From Xestospongia muta (lineage: Eukaryota > Porifera > Demospongiae > Haplosclerida > Petrosiidae): DNA of 64,000 bases. The stretch covers positions 12,795,639-12,859,638 of the forward strand of contig OY848919.1 of NCBI GenBank assembly GCA_963693285.1, written 5' to 3'. The translations under genes and the position numbers were made by a program. Below are positions 50,172-62,790 of this stretch, piece by piece (the stretch's first letter is position 1; every line of letters begins with the position of its first letter). The notes beneath the pieces are model-generated. The model did not search any database and was not told the origin of the DNA. It saw only the letters and a list, made by a program, of their open reading frames with translations.

Positions 50172-51489
50172 GATGACACTGGTACAGTGCTATGAAGATT
50201 ATCCAATCAAGCTTCTATTTTATCTCTTTTCTTACCAAATGACAGTGTAGATCTATTCTGGGCAGTGTAGATCTATTTTGCAGAGTGCAGAGTGCATGTA
50301 CATTTTTATAACATTCCATAAGCTTAAAGTATGGTAACTTATTAATGGCTCAGCTTTACTCTGACAATAGTCAACTTACTGGCCAATTTGCAAACTAAAT
50401 TAATTGACCATAAGGCACTACCAAGCAAATTTCTTTATTCTTTTTAGCCTCTCAAGTGACGTAATTAAGTGACAAGAAATATCTCACGTGATGCGTAAGA
50501 TAATTATTTATTGATGACTCAGCATTTAAAGGAAAAAGCTTTGCCGTTTAGTGCGTCTACTGGCGTACTGGTTACTTTGCACTCTAATTGACAAAAGGTC
50601 CAATAGAGGTTCTCCAATAACAGCTATGGTCCTAGTATTTTTAGTCCGCGCTCATTGTATCGACAAAGATAACTGCCAAAAGTTAGTAAAACTGTCATAA
50701 CTTTCCAAACAAGTATTTTTGCAAAAATTCTCACTTTAAAAAGTTGGAAATGTCATAAGATGTATACAGGAGGTTTTATTGAATTCACGAGTCTTCACTA
50801 AAGCTGTGCATTTTTTCAAAGGTTTTTCAGACTTCAAAAGCTTTTTGTTCGTTTGACACTCCTTTTAGCAAAGAAGTACAGAGGTTTTGCTACCGACCAT
50901 TATAGTTTGGTGGCTATCAGTGCCATGTTTGCCGAGTTAAAGCAGTTCAAAGCTATTTACCGGGGTAACACACACACTGACAGACTACAGTACCCTCGTT
51001 ATGCGCCCACACACAGCGGTGTTAACAACAGACTCTTTTTTAATAGCAAACTATCTCATAACATGTTATGAATTAGGAGGTTATCTTATTCTCAGCAGTT
51101 ATAAGATTATACCTCATTGATGTGGACAATACATTCTAGAGCTTCTGTGCATGTCTAACATGATAGAGGTTATTGGATGCAGGCTATTTGATTGAGTTTG
51201 TTAAGATCTTAAGAATATCCAAACTGTTTGAAGTGGTTACTTCACTCAAGGGATAGATGTGTTTGTGATAGAGAATTATTGACTTTTGAAATAATGTACA
51301 TGACTTCTTTCTTAGTTTCAACTTATTTGTTTTACTCACCTTAAATGATTGTACTAATATTCATTGCTCCATCATGTACTTAGCAGTACTTATGGTATAT
51401 AAGTGTATTTTCCTTATATGGAATAATCCCTGACCGTGTTTCAACAATGGTTAGAATACAATGGTTAAAATACAAATATAATGGCAGTT
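50172..51489. other. 5' flank of relic 1, repeated at 58,444-59,790
   Basis: No gene seen. It is nearly identical to the flank of relic 2. Portions from about 51,020 onward also occur at about 54,070-54,540 and 57,160-57,330. One short plus-strand frame (50,853-51,071) has no recognisable content. Confidence 0.65.
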
Positions 51490-51655
51490 GGATGCTTCTT
51501 TGCGATGCTCGTGTGCTCCTGGTAATAGTAATAATACCAAGATCTGTACCAAGAACAAGCCACACTTGTTACTTAATTGATCTCGTTGAATGAGGGATTT
51601 GCAATACTCAGCTTCACAGATGATGTGATAATTGATGAACTTCTTGAGACTTCAT
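51490..51655 (-). pseudogene. Fragment of FAS1 last exon
   Basis: Minus strand shows KFINYHIICEAEYSKSLIQR, a decayed version of KFLNYHIVSGAEYSKSLIQR from the array genes, with nothing before or after it. Copies lie at about 54,545-54,703 and 59,790-59,950. Confidence 0.65.
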
Positions 51656-51673
51656 ATCATTAGATGTACATAT

Positions 51674-52109
51674 CTGTATCTGTATTTGCCCATCACACAA
51701 GCGATGATAGCAGTGTCCTTGAGCACATGCCCTGAACAAATGACAGAGAGGAAGGCTACATTGTCTCATTAGAACTGCTTCAGCAATCACTGTGCCTCGT
51801 GAGGTCTCCTTTTCTTCAAAAAGACCTTCCACATGGACAGGGACAATCATTATTTCTATCAGTTCTATTGGCTGCACAATCATTTGCCTTTCTACGCTGG
51901 CTTTTAATACCTTCATCACAAGACTTTCACCACAAGTATCAATCCTGTGCAAGATCATACCATCCATCTCCTACCCAATTGCTTGCAAGTCTACCTTCAC
52001 TCCATCTCACCACCTCTTCTTCATTTCATGGCACGGCCTTTTCTTCACTAGCTCTCCAAATAACAGCTTCTTTGGTAATCTTTCTTCCTCCATATGTCCT
52101 AGGTGGGCA
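51674..52109 (-). mobile_element. 5'-truncated LINE fragment with 12-base target-site duplication, copy 1
   Basis: Minus strand encodes a LINE C-terminus: MEEERLPKKLLFGEL, KKRWRD, then CPCGRSF and RKGDLTRH, a zinc-finger-like end found in some CR1/L2-type elements. Several Arg codons are now TGA. It is flanked by agatgtacatat at 51,662-51,673 and 52,110-52,121. The unoccupied site remains near 59,953-59,970. Confidence 0.75.
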
Positions 52110-52352
52110 AGATGTACATATATGTACATGTAATGTTTAAGTAGATTAATGGATTTAAAAGTGAGTACTTTATGTAGCATTTTCTGATTGAAGTATCTAA
52201 ATAGTTCTGTTTATATCAAAAAAGAAGATATTTATTTCTTAATTGGGCAACATCATTAATAACACATATATTTATAACTATAATGAAATAATTTTTTGTC
52301 AGCAAAATTTATAATTGTAGGATTAAAATAAGGGTAGACAAAACCATAAGTC

Positions 52353-53984
52353 TTAATTAAAAGTGTCACAATTATCAGCAGTAAAACCAGCACAATAGAT
52401 AGTTAGATTAAACCATGGATGGACAAGAGGAAGGGAGATATGGTGTATAACACCATTTCTAGCTGGGATGCTCTGTTCTATAACAGCACCAGTGGTACCC
52501 ACACCAATAGCATCATCACCAACAGTGATAGGGATCTTGTTACACTTCTTGTAGCAATATTCACTGTTGGACGGTCCTTTGCCATAGCAAAATGTGAAAC
52601 AATCCACACTTGTTACTTGACCTCGTTGGATGAGGGATTTGCTATACTCAGCTCCACTGATGATGTGATATTTGAGGAATATCTCGCGAAGTAGTCTCTT
52701 TCCATCAGCTAAAAGACATTGAGTAATATTAAGACCTAGATCACAGCTACCTCTTTGAAATGCTGCATCTGTTGGAGCAAATAGTGTTAAAAGATATTGC
52801 AACCTGAGGGACTTAAAGACTTTAGTTTTCACTAAAAGAGATTCTAATGTAGTGAGTTCTGATGAGTTTCAAACAGTCCTGGCAATTGTCTTGTTAGAAC
52901 TATTAATAATTCCTTCAATGACATGTACAATACCATTTTTAGCGATACAAGCATCTTTTATAACTAGTTCATTACCATTGATAAAGATGGTTTCCTAATA
53001 ACAGAAACAAAGTGGTTAGTTAAGAGACAAGAAATGTACCTCATCGCTGTTGGCATTGCGATTCCTTTTGTAGATTACTGTGACATGTGTATGTCGTCTA
53101 GGAGACAGTGACTTTTCTTTTTGTCCATCAAAAAACTCAACAGATAAGATTTCTCTTTTAACAATGTGAGATCCAAGGACAATCTCACGATCAGTAGATG
53201 AGAGATTCCCCAAATTAGAGTTAGTAATGAGTTCATTTGGAGGAGCAAAGACTGTGAATTTTTTGTCATTATCTGTTCCAAGTTGATCCTCAAGATCTAG
53301 TCCACTAAAGAGACTAGCAAACTCTGTAAGACCAAGTTCCTTTAAACAGTCCAAAGTGGAATTTTCAAAAGCTTCAGTAAGAGAGATAAATAGAGTAATC
53401 AATAGTACATTGGTATATAGTTTAACTCACTTCGAGGACAACCATGTTTCTTTAAGTAACTTGGACTGTCTTTATGAAAGTAGTGATGATAGTCATTACA
53501 AGAAGGTGATGTAGCAAATCCTTCACAGCAATGGTACTCAGTACGAGTATAGCACTTCTCAACATTACAGCTGTCAGTACGAGTGCATTCATAACTATTA
53601 AAGAATATAGAGTATCATAAAATAATAGAGTTAAGATTCAATGTTGACTTACCGGCAATATTTACCATACCAGTAACTATAGTAACAACGCAATTCATAA
53701 ACATAACTATAGAAATGTTTCGTGTAAGTTCTCAATGTCTTGCAAACATTAGGACTAGAGAATATAACACAATATATATTAATGTATGAGGATTGTATTA
53801 TTACTTACCCTTCACAGTTAGTACATGGATGTACTTCCTCTGATATGAGCTTTTTCTCTCCACAAGGTTCATGCCAATTAGGAGTACAGGGATCTCCAGC
53901 CTTGACATTACCATTTCCAATATATATGGCTACAGATGTAGCCACAAGACAACCAAGAATAACAATTCCGAGTGATACTTTCAT
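52353..53984 (-). pseudogene. EMI-FAS1-FAS1 gene F2 with in-frame stop
   Basis: Five exons: 53984-53809, 53754-53653, 53594-53431, 53371-53040, 52994-52353; 471 aa if the stop is ignored. Signal peptide MKVSLGIVILGCLVATSVAI, EMI-like Cys module (TEYHCCEGF), FAS1 domain 1 (FTVFAPPNEL) and domain 2 (LLTLFAPTDAAF) follow the F1 layout. TGA at 52,869-52,871, where F3 and F4 have CGA, stops translation at the start of the second FAS1 domain. The remaining frame is open to 52,353. It could be a recent pseudogene or give a one-FAS1 secreted protein. Confidence 0.82.
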
Positions 53985-54544
53985 GATGACACTGGTACAG
54001 TGCTATGAAGATTATCCAATCAAGCTTCTATTTTATTTCTTTTCTCACCAAATGACAGAGTGAAGTATCAACAACAGACTCTTTTTTTATAGCAAACTAC
54101 CTCATAACATGTTATCAGTTAGGAGGTTATCTTATTCTCAGCAGTTATAAGATTATACCTCATTGATGTGGACAATACATTCTAGAGCTTCTGTGCGTGT
54201 CTAACATGATAGAGGTTATTGGATGCAGACTATTTGATTGAGTTTGTTAAGATCTTAAGAATATCCAAACTGTTTGAAGTGGTTACTTCACTCAAGGGAT
54301 AGATGTGTTTGTGATAGAGAATTATTGACTTTTGAAAAACTGTACATGACTTCTTTCTTAGTTTCAACTTATTTGTTTTACTCACCATAAATGATTGTAC
54401 TAATATTCATTGCTCCATCATGTACTTAGCAGTACTTATGCTACGTAAGTGTATTTTCCTTATATGGAATAATCCCTGACCGTGTTTCAACAATGGTTAG
54501 AATACAATGGTTAAAATACAAATATAATGGCAGTTGGATGCTTC
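53985..54544. other. 5' flank of F2, array repeat
   Basis: AT-rich, shared with 51,020-51,480, 57,140-57,320, 59,320-59,790 and 61,915-62,200. No gene seen. Confidence 0.6.
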
Positions 54545-54703
54545 TTTGCGATGCTCATGTGCTCCTGGTAATAGTAATAATACCAAGATCTGTACCAAGA
54601 ACAAGCCACACTTGTTACTTAATTGATCTCGTTGAATGAAGGATTTGCTATACTCAGCTTCACAGATGATGTGATAATTGATGAACTTCTTGAGACTTCA
54701 TAT
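54545..54703 (-). pseudogene. Fragment of FAS1 last exon (second copy)
   Basis: Same fragment as 51,490-51,655, in the same position beside the LINE copy. Confidence 0.6.
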
Positions 54704-54719
54704 CATTAGATGTACATAT

Positions 54720-55156
54720 CTGTATCTGTATCTGCCCATCACACAAGCGATGATAGCAGTGTCCTTGAGCACATGCCCCGAACAAATGACACAGAGGAGG
54801 GCTACATTGTCTTATTAGAACTACTACAGCAATCGCTGTGCCTTGTGAGATCTCCTTTTCTTCAAAAAGACCTTCCACATGGACAGGGATAATCATTATT
54901 TCTATCAGTTCTATTGGCTGCACAATCATTTGGCTTCCTACGCTGACTTTTAATACCTTCATCACAAGACTTTCACCACAAGTATCAATCCTGTGCAAGA
55001 TCATACCATCCATCTCCTACCCCAATTGCTTGCAAGTCTAGCTTCACTTTTTCTCGCCACCTCTTCTTCATTTCATGGCACGACCTTTTATTCGCTAGCT
55101 CTCCAAATAACAGCTTCTTTGGTAATCTTTCTTCCTCCATACGTCCTAGGTGGCCA
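54720..55156 (-). mobile_element. 5'-truncated LINE fragment, copy 2
   Basis: Near-identical to 51,674-52,109, with the same 12-base flanks (54,708-54,719 and 55,157-55,168) and the same truncation. It was therefore duplicated with its neighbourhood, not inserted twice. The clearest reading is RMEEERLPKKLLFGELANKR and then DGWYDLAQD, followed by TGA codons at Arg positions. Confidence 0.75.
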
Positions 55157-55399
55157 AGATGTACATATATGTACATGTAATGTTTAAGTAGATTAATAGA
55201 TTTAAAAGTGAGTAGTTTATGTAGCATTTTCTGATTGAAGTATCTAAATAGTTCTGTTTATATCAAAAAAGAAGATATTTATTTCTTAATTGGGCAACAT
55301 CATTAATAACACATATATTTATAACTATAATGAAATAATTTTTTGTCAGCAAAATTTATAATTGCAGCATTGAAATAAGGGTAGACAAAACCATAAGTG

Positions 55400-57078
55400 T
55401 TAGTTAATAGTGTCACAATTATCAGCAGTAAAACCAGCACAAAGGATAGTTAGATTCATCCATGGATGGACAAGAGGAAGGGAGATATGGTGTATAACAC
55501 CATTACTAGCTGGGATGCTCTGTTCTATAACAGCACCAGTGGTACCCACACCAATAGCATCATCATCAACAGTGATAGGGATCTTGTTACACTTCTTGTA
55601 GCAATATTCACTGTTGGACGCTCCTTTGTGTCCCTTTGCAGTGCTCATGTGCTCCTGGTTATAGCAAAATGTGAAACAAACCACACTTGTTAATTGACCT
55701 CGTTGAATGAGGGATTTGCTATACTCAGCTCCCCAAACGATGTGATATTTGAGAAATATCTTGCGAAGTAGTCTGTTCCCATCAGCTAAAAGACATTGAG
55801 TAATATTAAGACCCAAATCACAGCTACCTCTTCGAAATGCTGCATCTGTTGGCGCAAATAGTGTTAAAAGATATTGCAACCTGAGGGACTTAAAGAGATT
55901 AGTTTTCTCTAAAAGAGATGCTAATGTAGTGAGTTCTGACGATTGTCGAACAGTCTTGGCAATTGTCTTGTTAGAACTATTAATAATCCCTTCAATGACA
56001 TGTACAATACCATTTTTAGCGATGCAAGCATCTTTTATAACTAGTTCATTACCATTGATAAAGATGGTTTCCTAATAACAGAAACAAAGGAATAACAGTG
56101 GTTAATTAGGAGACAAGAAATGTACCTCATCACTGTTGGCATTGCGATTCCTTTTGTAGGTTACTGTGACATGTATATATTGTTTAGGTGACAGTGACTT
56201 TATTTTCTGACCATCAAAAAACTCAACAGATAAGATTTCTCTTTTAACAATGTGAGACCCAAGGAGAATCTTTTTACGATAGGTAGACGAGAGATTCCCC
56301 AAATTAGAGTTAGTAATGAGTTCATTTGGAGGAGCAAAGACTGTGAATTTTGTGTCATTATCTGTTGATTGAAGTGGATCCTCAAGATCTAGTCCACTAA
56401 AGAGACTAGCAAACTCTGTAAGACCAAGTTCCTTTAAACAGTCCACCATAGTGGAATTTTCAAGAGCTTCAATAAGAGATAAATACAATAATCAATAGTA
56501 CATAGGTATATAGTTTAACTCACTTTGAGGACAACCATGTTCCTTTAAGTATCTTGAACTGTCTTTATGAAAGTAGTGATGATAGTCATTACCAGAAGGT
56601 GAGGTAGTAAATCCTTCACAGCAATGGTACTCAGTACGAGTATAGTTCTTCTCAACATTACAGCTGTCAGTACGAGTGCATACATAACTATTAAAAAATA
56701 GAGAATCATAAAATAATAGAGTTAACATTTAATGTTGACTTACTGGCAATATGAACGAGACCTGTAACTATAGTAACAACGCATTTCATAAACATAACTA
56801 TAGAAATGTTTCCTGTAAGTTCTCAATGTCTTGCAAACATTAGGACTAGAGAATATAACACAATATATATTAATATATGAGGATTATATTATTACTTACC
56901 CTTCACAGTTAGTACATGGATGTACTTCCTCTGATATGAGCTTTTTCTCTCCACAAGGTTCATGACAATAAGGAGTACAGGGATCTCCATACTTGTCATC
57001 ACCATTATTTCTAATATATATAGCTACAGATATAGCTACAAGACAACCAAGAATAACAATTCCAAATGATACTTTCAT
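55400..57078 (-). CDS. EMI-FAS1-FAS1 gene F3
   Basis: Five exons, 57078-56900, 56845-56744, 56687-56524, 56466-56126, 56071-55400, join in phase to 485 aa with no stop. Signal peptide MKVSFGIVILGCLVAISVAI, EMI-like module (PCGEKKLISEE, TEYHCCEGF), FAS1 1 (FTVFAPPNEL, LGSHIVKREI, HVTVTYKR), FAS1 2 (LLTLFAPTDAAF, CDLGLNITQCLL, NGVIHHISLPLVHPW). It contains an extra Cys-rich insert within the second FAS1 (CFTFCYNQEHMS) that F2 lacks. Inferred to be secreted into the matrix. Confidence 0.87.
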
Positions 57079-58199
57079 GATGACACTGGTACAGTGCTAT
57101 GAAGATTTTCCAGCTTCTATATTATTTTTTTTCTCACCAAATGACAGAGTAAAGTATCAACAACAGACTCTTTTTTAATAGCAAACCACCTCATAACATG
57201 TTATCAGTTAGGAGGTTATCTTATTCTCAGCAGTTATAAGACTATACCTCATTGATGTGGACAATACATTCTAGAGCTTCTGTGTGTAACATGATAGAGG
57301 TTATTATTGGATGCAGACTACTTGATATTAACCCATATTAATAGCAGGAACGCATGAGCATATTGCAAAGTGATGTGAAGGATCCTCAAACTCCAACTGT
57401 TGTTGAATCAAGGCTTAGAACATAATTATGTCCATATATGGACATAACTGCTAAGTGTTTTGCATTTTAATAGCTTCTGGGCTGTAACCTCTTAATTGGG
57501 TATGCTTGAAATAGATACTGCAATCTTATCTGCTTTTGAAAGAAAGTATTTGAAGCAGCAGCAACAGCTGACACCAGAGCACTCTTGTCCAAGCTAGAGA
57601 TCTTATCATTATATTCCAACACAAGGTACTCCAGATTGGTTGTAGCCCACGTTTGTAGGACAAACTCTTATATGATCTTCAGAAGATTGCATCCATTAGG
57701 AAATATCTTTGAACAAATATTTCATTAGCACAGACTGCAAGTAGTTGAGCCAACACCTAACATTATTGGCAATACTTTAGTACACAAACAAATAAGTCAA
57801 TATAAATTGAAAACACTCAACCCATATTATATTATGGGTGTTGTTAGTAGCTGTGGTTACTATGTCATTACATGATTTCCTTTGTAGACTGGGTGTGTGA
57901 TATCTTAATGTCATCTGTTCCATCTAACTCCATTAAACCACCATCATAACATTAGATGTACATATAGATGTACATGTAATGTTTAAGTAGATAAATAGAT
58001 TTAAAAGTGAGTACTGTATGTAGCATTTTCTGATTGAAGTGTCTAAATAGTTCTGTTTATATCAAAATAGGAATATATTATTTTTAAATTGAGCAGTATC
58101 ATTAATAACACATGTCTTTATAACTAAATGAATTAAAGTGTTTGTCAGCAAAATTTATAATTGTAGCATTGAAATAAGGGTAGACGAAAACGTTAGTGT
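57079..58199. other. Intergenic array repeat
   Basis: No intact gene. It contains the block found also at 62,790-63,060 (caaactccaactgttgttga) and the block shared with 49,360-49,960. Confidence 0.6.
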
Positions 58200-58443
58200 T
58201 AATTAATAATGTCACAATTACCAGCAGCAGATAACACAATATATATTAATATATGAGGATTATATTATTACTTACATTAGTACATGGATGTACTTCCTCT
58301 GATATGAGCTTTTTCTCTCCACAAGGTTCATACCAATAATGAGTACAGGGATCCCCAGCCTTGACATTACCATTTCCAATATGTATAGCTACAGATGTAG
58401 CTACAAGACAACCAAGAATAACAATTCCGAGTGATACTTTCAT
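58200..58443 (-). pseudogene. Internally deleted EMI-FAS1 relic 2
   Basis: First exon 58443-58276 (MKVSLGIVILGCLVATSVAI) with the same short deletion at its donor as relic 1 and the same junction to the end of the last exon. Relics 1 and 2 are duplicates of one deletion event. Confidence 0.7.
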
Positions 58444-59238
58444 GATGACACTGGTACAGTGCTATGAAGATTATCCAATCAAGCTTCTATTTTATCTCTT
58501 TTCTTACCAAATGACAGTGTAGATCTATTCTGGGCAGTGTAGATCTATTCTGCAGAGTGCAGAGTGCATGTACATTTTTATAACATTCCATAAGCTTAAA
58601 GTATGGTAACTTATTAATGGCTCAGCTTTACTCTGACAATAGTCAACTTACTGGCCAATTTGCAAACTAAATTAATTGACCATAAGGCACTACCAAGCAA
58701 ATTTCTTTATTCTTTTTAGCCTCTCAAGTGACGTAATTAAGTGACAAGAAATATCTCACGTGATGCGTAAGATAATTATTTATTGATGACTCAGCATTTA
58801 AAGGAAAAAGCTTTGCCGTTTAGTGCGTCTACTGGCGTACTGGTTACTTTGCACTCTAATTGACAAAAGGTCCAATAGAGGTTCTCCAATGACACCTATG
58901 GTGCTAGTATTCTTAGTTCGCGCTCATTGTATCGACAAAGATAACTGCCACAAGTTAGTAAAACTGTCATAACTTTCCAAACAAGTATTTTTGCAAAAAT
59001 TCTCACTTTAAAAAGTTGGAAATGTCATAAGATGTATACAGGAGGTTTTATTGAATTCACTAGTCTTCACTAAAGCTGTGCATTTTTTCAAAGGTTTTCA
59101 GACTTTAATAGCTTTTTGTTCGTTTGACTCTCCTTTTAGCAAAGAAGTACAGAGCTTTTGCTACCGACCATTATAGTTTGGTGGCTATCAGTGTCGTGTT
59201 TGCCGTGTTAAAGCAGTTCAAAGCTATTTACTGGGGTA

Positions 59239-59278
<40 letters not shown>

Positions 59279-59789
59279 ACAGACTACAGTACCCTTGCTA
59301 TGCGCCCACGCACAGTGAGGTTAACAACAAACTCTTTTTTAATAGCAAACTACCTCGTAACATGTTATCAGTTAGGAGGTTATCTTATTCTCAGCAGTTA
59401 TAAGATTATACCTAATTGATGTGGACAATACATTCTAGAGCTTCTGTGCGTGTCTAACATGATAGAGGTTATTGGATGCAGGCTATTTGATTGAGTTTGT
59501 TAAGATCTTAAGAATATGCAGACTGTTTGAAGTGGTTACTTCACTCAAAGGATAGATGTGTTTGTGATAGAGAATTATTGACTTTTGAAAAACTGTACAT
59601 GACTTCTTTCTTAGTTTCAACTTATTTGTTTTACTCACCATAAATGATTGTACTAATATTCATTGCTCCATCATGTACTTAGCAGTACTTATGGTATATA
59701 AGTGTATTTTCCTTATATGGAATAATCCCTGACTGTGTTTCAACAATGGTTAGAATACAATGGTTAGAATACAAATATAATGGCAGTTG
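58444..59789. other. 5' flank of relic 2; (AC)n microsatellite
   Basis: Copy of 50,172-51,489. An (AC)n run at about 59,239-59,275 is expanded relative to the acacacac in the other copy. No gene seen. Confidence 0.65.
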
Positions 59790-59950
59790 GATGCTCCTTT
59801 GCGATGCTCATGTGCTCCTGGTAATAGTAATAATACCAAGATCTGTACCAAGAACAAGCCACACTTATTACTTGACCTCGTTGAATGAGGGATTTGCTAT
59901 ACTTAGCTTCACAGATGATGTGATAATTGATGAACTTCTTGAGACTTCAT
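59790..59950 (-). pseudogene. Fragment of FAS1 last exon (third copy), without LINE
   Basis: Same stray fragment as at 51,490 and 54,545. Here the flank attagatgtacatatatg is uninterrupted, giving the unoccupied LINE site. Confidence 0.6.
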
Positions 59951-60177
59951 AACATTAGATGTACATATATGTAGATGTAATGTTTAGGTAGATAACTGGA
60001 ATTAAAAGTGAATAGTTTATGTAGCATTTTCTGATTAAAGTGTCTAAATAGTTCTGTTTATATTAAAAAGGAAAATATTTATTTCTTAATTGGGCAACAT
60101 CATTAATAACACATATATTTATAACTAAAATTAACTAAATTATTTGTCAGCAAAATTTATAATTGTAAATGTAAGTG

Positions 60178-61854
60178 TTAATTAATAGTGTCACAATTAT
60201 CAGCAGTAAAACCAGCACAAAGGGTAGTTAGATTCAACCATGGATGGACAAGAGGAAGGGAGATAAGGTGTACAACACCATTTCTAGCTGGGATGTCCCT
60301 CTGTTCTATAACAGTACCAGTGGTACCCACACCAATAGCATCATCACCAACAGTGATAGGGATCTTGTTACACTTCTTGTAGCAATATCTCCTTATAATT
60401 TTGGATGCTCCTTTGTGTCCCTTTGCAATGCTCATGCGTTCCTGGTTATAGCAAGATGCGAAACAATCCACATTTGTTACTTGACCTCGTTGAATGAGGG
60501 ATTTGCTATACTCAGCTCCACTGACGATGTGATAATTGAGGAACTTCTTGCGAAGTAGTCTGTTCCCATCAGCTAAAAGACATTGAGTAATATTAAGACC
60601 CAGATCACAGCTACCTCTTCGAAATGCTGCATCTGTTGGCGCAAATAGTGTTAAAAGATATTGCAACCTGAGGGACTTAAAGAGATAAGTTTTCACTAAA
60701 AGAGATTCTAATGTAGTGAGTTCTGACGAGTTTCGAACAGTCCTAGCAATTGTCTTGTTAGAACTATTAATAATTCCTTCAATGACATGTACAATACCAT
60801 TTTTAGCGATACAAGCATCTTTTATAACTAGTTCATTACCATTGATAAAGATGTTTTCCTAATAACAGAAACAAAGGAATAATAGTGTTAGTTAGAGACA
60901 AAAAATGTACCTCATCACTGTTGGCATTGTGATTCTTTTTGTAGATTACTGTGACATGTATATATCGTTTAGGAGACAGTGACTTTTTTTTCTGTCCATC
61001 AAAAAACTTAAAAGATAACATTTTTCTTTTAACAATGTGAGATCCAAGGACAATCTCACGATCAGTAGATGAGAGATTCCCTAAATTAGAGTTAGTAATG
61101 AGTTCATTTGGAGGAGCAAAGACTGTGAATTTTTTGTCATTATCTGTTCCAAGTTGATCCTCAAGATCTAGTCCACTAAAGAGACTAGCAAACTCTGTAA
61201 GACCAAGTTCCTCTAAACAATCCAAAGTGGAATTTTCAAGAGCTTCAATAAGAGATAAATAGAGTATCAATAGTATATTGGTAAATATAATATAACTCAC
61301 TTCGAGGACAACCATGTTTCTTTAAGTATCTTGGACTGTCTTTATGAAAGTAGTGATGATAGTCATTACCAGGAGGTGAGGTAGTAAATCCTTCACAGCA
61401 ATGGTACTTGGTACGAGTAGAGTTCTTCTCAACATTACAGCTGTCAGTACGAGTGCATACATAACTATTAAAGAATATAGAGTATCATAAAATAATAGAG
61501 TTAAGATTCAATGTTGACTTACCGGCAATATTTACCATACCAGTATCTATTGAAACAATGCTTTTCATAAACATAACTATAGAAATGTTTCCTGTAAGTT
61601 CTCAATGTCTTGCAAACATTAGGACTAGAGAATATAACACAATATATATTAATATATGAGGATTATATTATTACTTACCCTTCACAGTTAGTACATGGAT
61701 GTACTTCCTCTGATATGAGCTTTTTCTCTTCACAAGGTTCATGCCAATAAGGAGTACAGGGATCTCCAGCCTTGACATCACCATTTCCAATATGTATAGC
61801 TACAGATGTAGCTACAAGACAACCAAGAATAACAATTCTGAGTGATACTTTCAT
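60178..61854 (-). CDS. EMI-FAS1-FAS1 gene F4
   Basis: Five exons, 61854-61679, 61624-61523, 61464-61301, 61242-60911, 60858-60178, join in phase to about 484 aa with no stop. Signal peptide MKVSLRIVILGCLVATSVAI; EMI-like Cys module with TKYHCCEGF; FAS1 1 (FTVFAPPNEL, HVTVIYKK); FAS1 2 (LLTLFAPTDAAF, YHIVSGAEYSKSL, NGVVHLISLPLVHPW). At the codon that is TGA in F2 it has CGA. Like F3 it carries the Cys-containing insert (CYNQERMSIAKG). Confidence 0.87.
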
Positions 61855-62563
61855 GATGACACTGGTATAGTGCTATGAAGATTATCCAATCAAGTTTCTA
61901 TTTTATCTCTTTTCTCACCAAATGACAGAGTGAAGTATCAACAACAGACTCTTTTTTTATAGCAAACTACCTCATAACATGTTATCAGTTAGGAGGTTAT
62001 CTTATTCTCAGCATTTATAAGATTACCTGATTGATGTGGACAATACATTCTAGAGCTTCTGTGCGTGTCTAACATGATAGAGGTTATTGGATGCAGACTA
62101 TTTGATTGAGTTTATTAAGATCTTAAGAATATGCACTGTTTGAAGTGGTTACTTCACTCAAGGAACTGATGTGTTTGCTATAGAGAATTATTGACTTTAG
62201 AAAAAGTCTATTATATGAATTCTCTAAAGTAGTTTTAAATATTTTGGAAATCAGTAATACTTTTAAATAATAAAATCAACAAACTAAAAGTATTATATGA
62301 CATCAGTTCAAACTAAATGATAACTGTTAAATCATAACAAACATGAGATATAATATATAATGCTAATAATAATCATGACTATTAATTTAATAATATTCAT
62401 AGCTTGTTAAGATTTTACCAAACTTTTGTCGTTATATAATTATGTATAAGGGATTAGATATTAATAAAGTAAACACTTAATTTTAAGATTCATTAATACT
62501 ACTAACAATAATATCGTCAACAAATGTTTAAGATATCAGTAAAAAAGATAAACTTATTATATA
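61855..62563. other. 5' flank of F4 and AT-rich spacer
   Basis: First about 350 bases match other array flanks; from about 62,200 the sequence is unique and AT-rich. No gene seen. Confidence 0.6.
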
Positions 62564-62790
62564 TTAATTAAGATTAATATCAGTAGTGTTACAATTGATG
62601 GTATAATTAGCACATAGTGTGGTGAGATTCAACTTTGGATGAACCAGTGGAAGAAAGATATGATGTATAACACCATTACTAGCTGGGATATCAACTTGTT
62701 CTATAACAGATCCTGTTTTACCAACTGCAATCCCATCATCAGTTGAAGTGATATCAATCTTTTCACACTCAAAGTAAAAACAGAAGTGTA
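62564..62790 (-). pseudogene. 3' fragment of a FAS1 gene
   Basis: Minus strand shows DDGIAVGKTGSVIEQVDIPA, then NGVIHHIFLPLVHPKLNLTT and a stop, the C-terminal part of a second FAS1 domain. It is intermediate between F1 (GGIAVGKTGAVI) and F2-F4. Upstream it is cut off at about 62,790 by a repeat block shared with 57,370. Confidence 0.7.

Noticed and set aside
51792..52140. Two overlapping plus-strand frames of 113 codons
   Set aside because: They are antisense shadows of the LINE fragment, whose minus-strand reading has recognisable LINE motifs.
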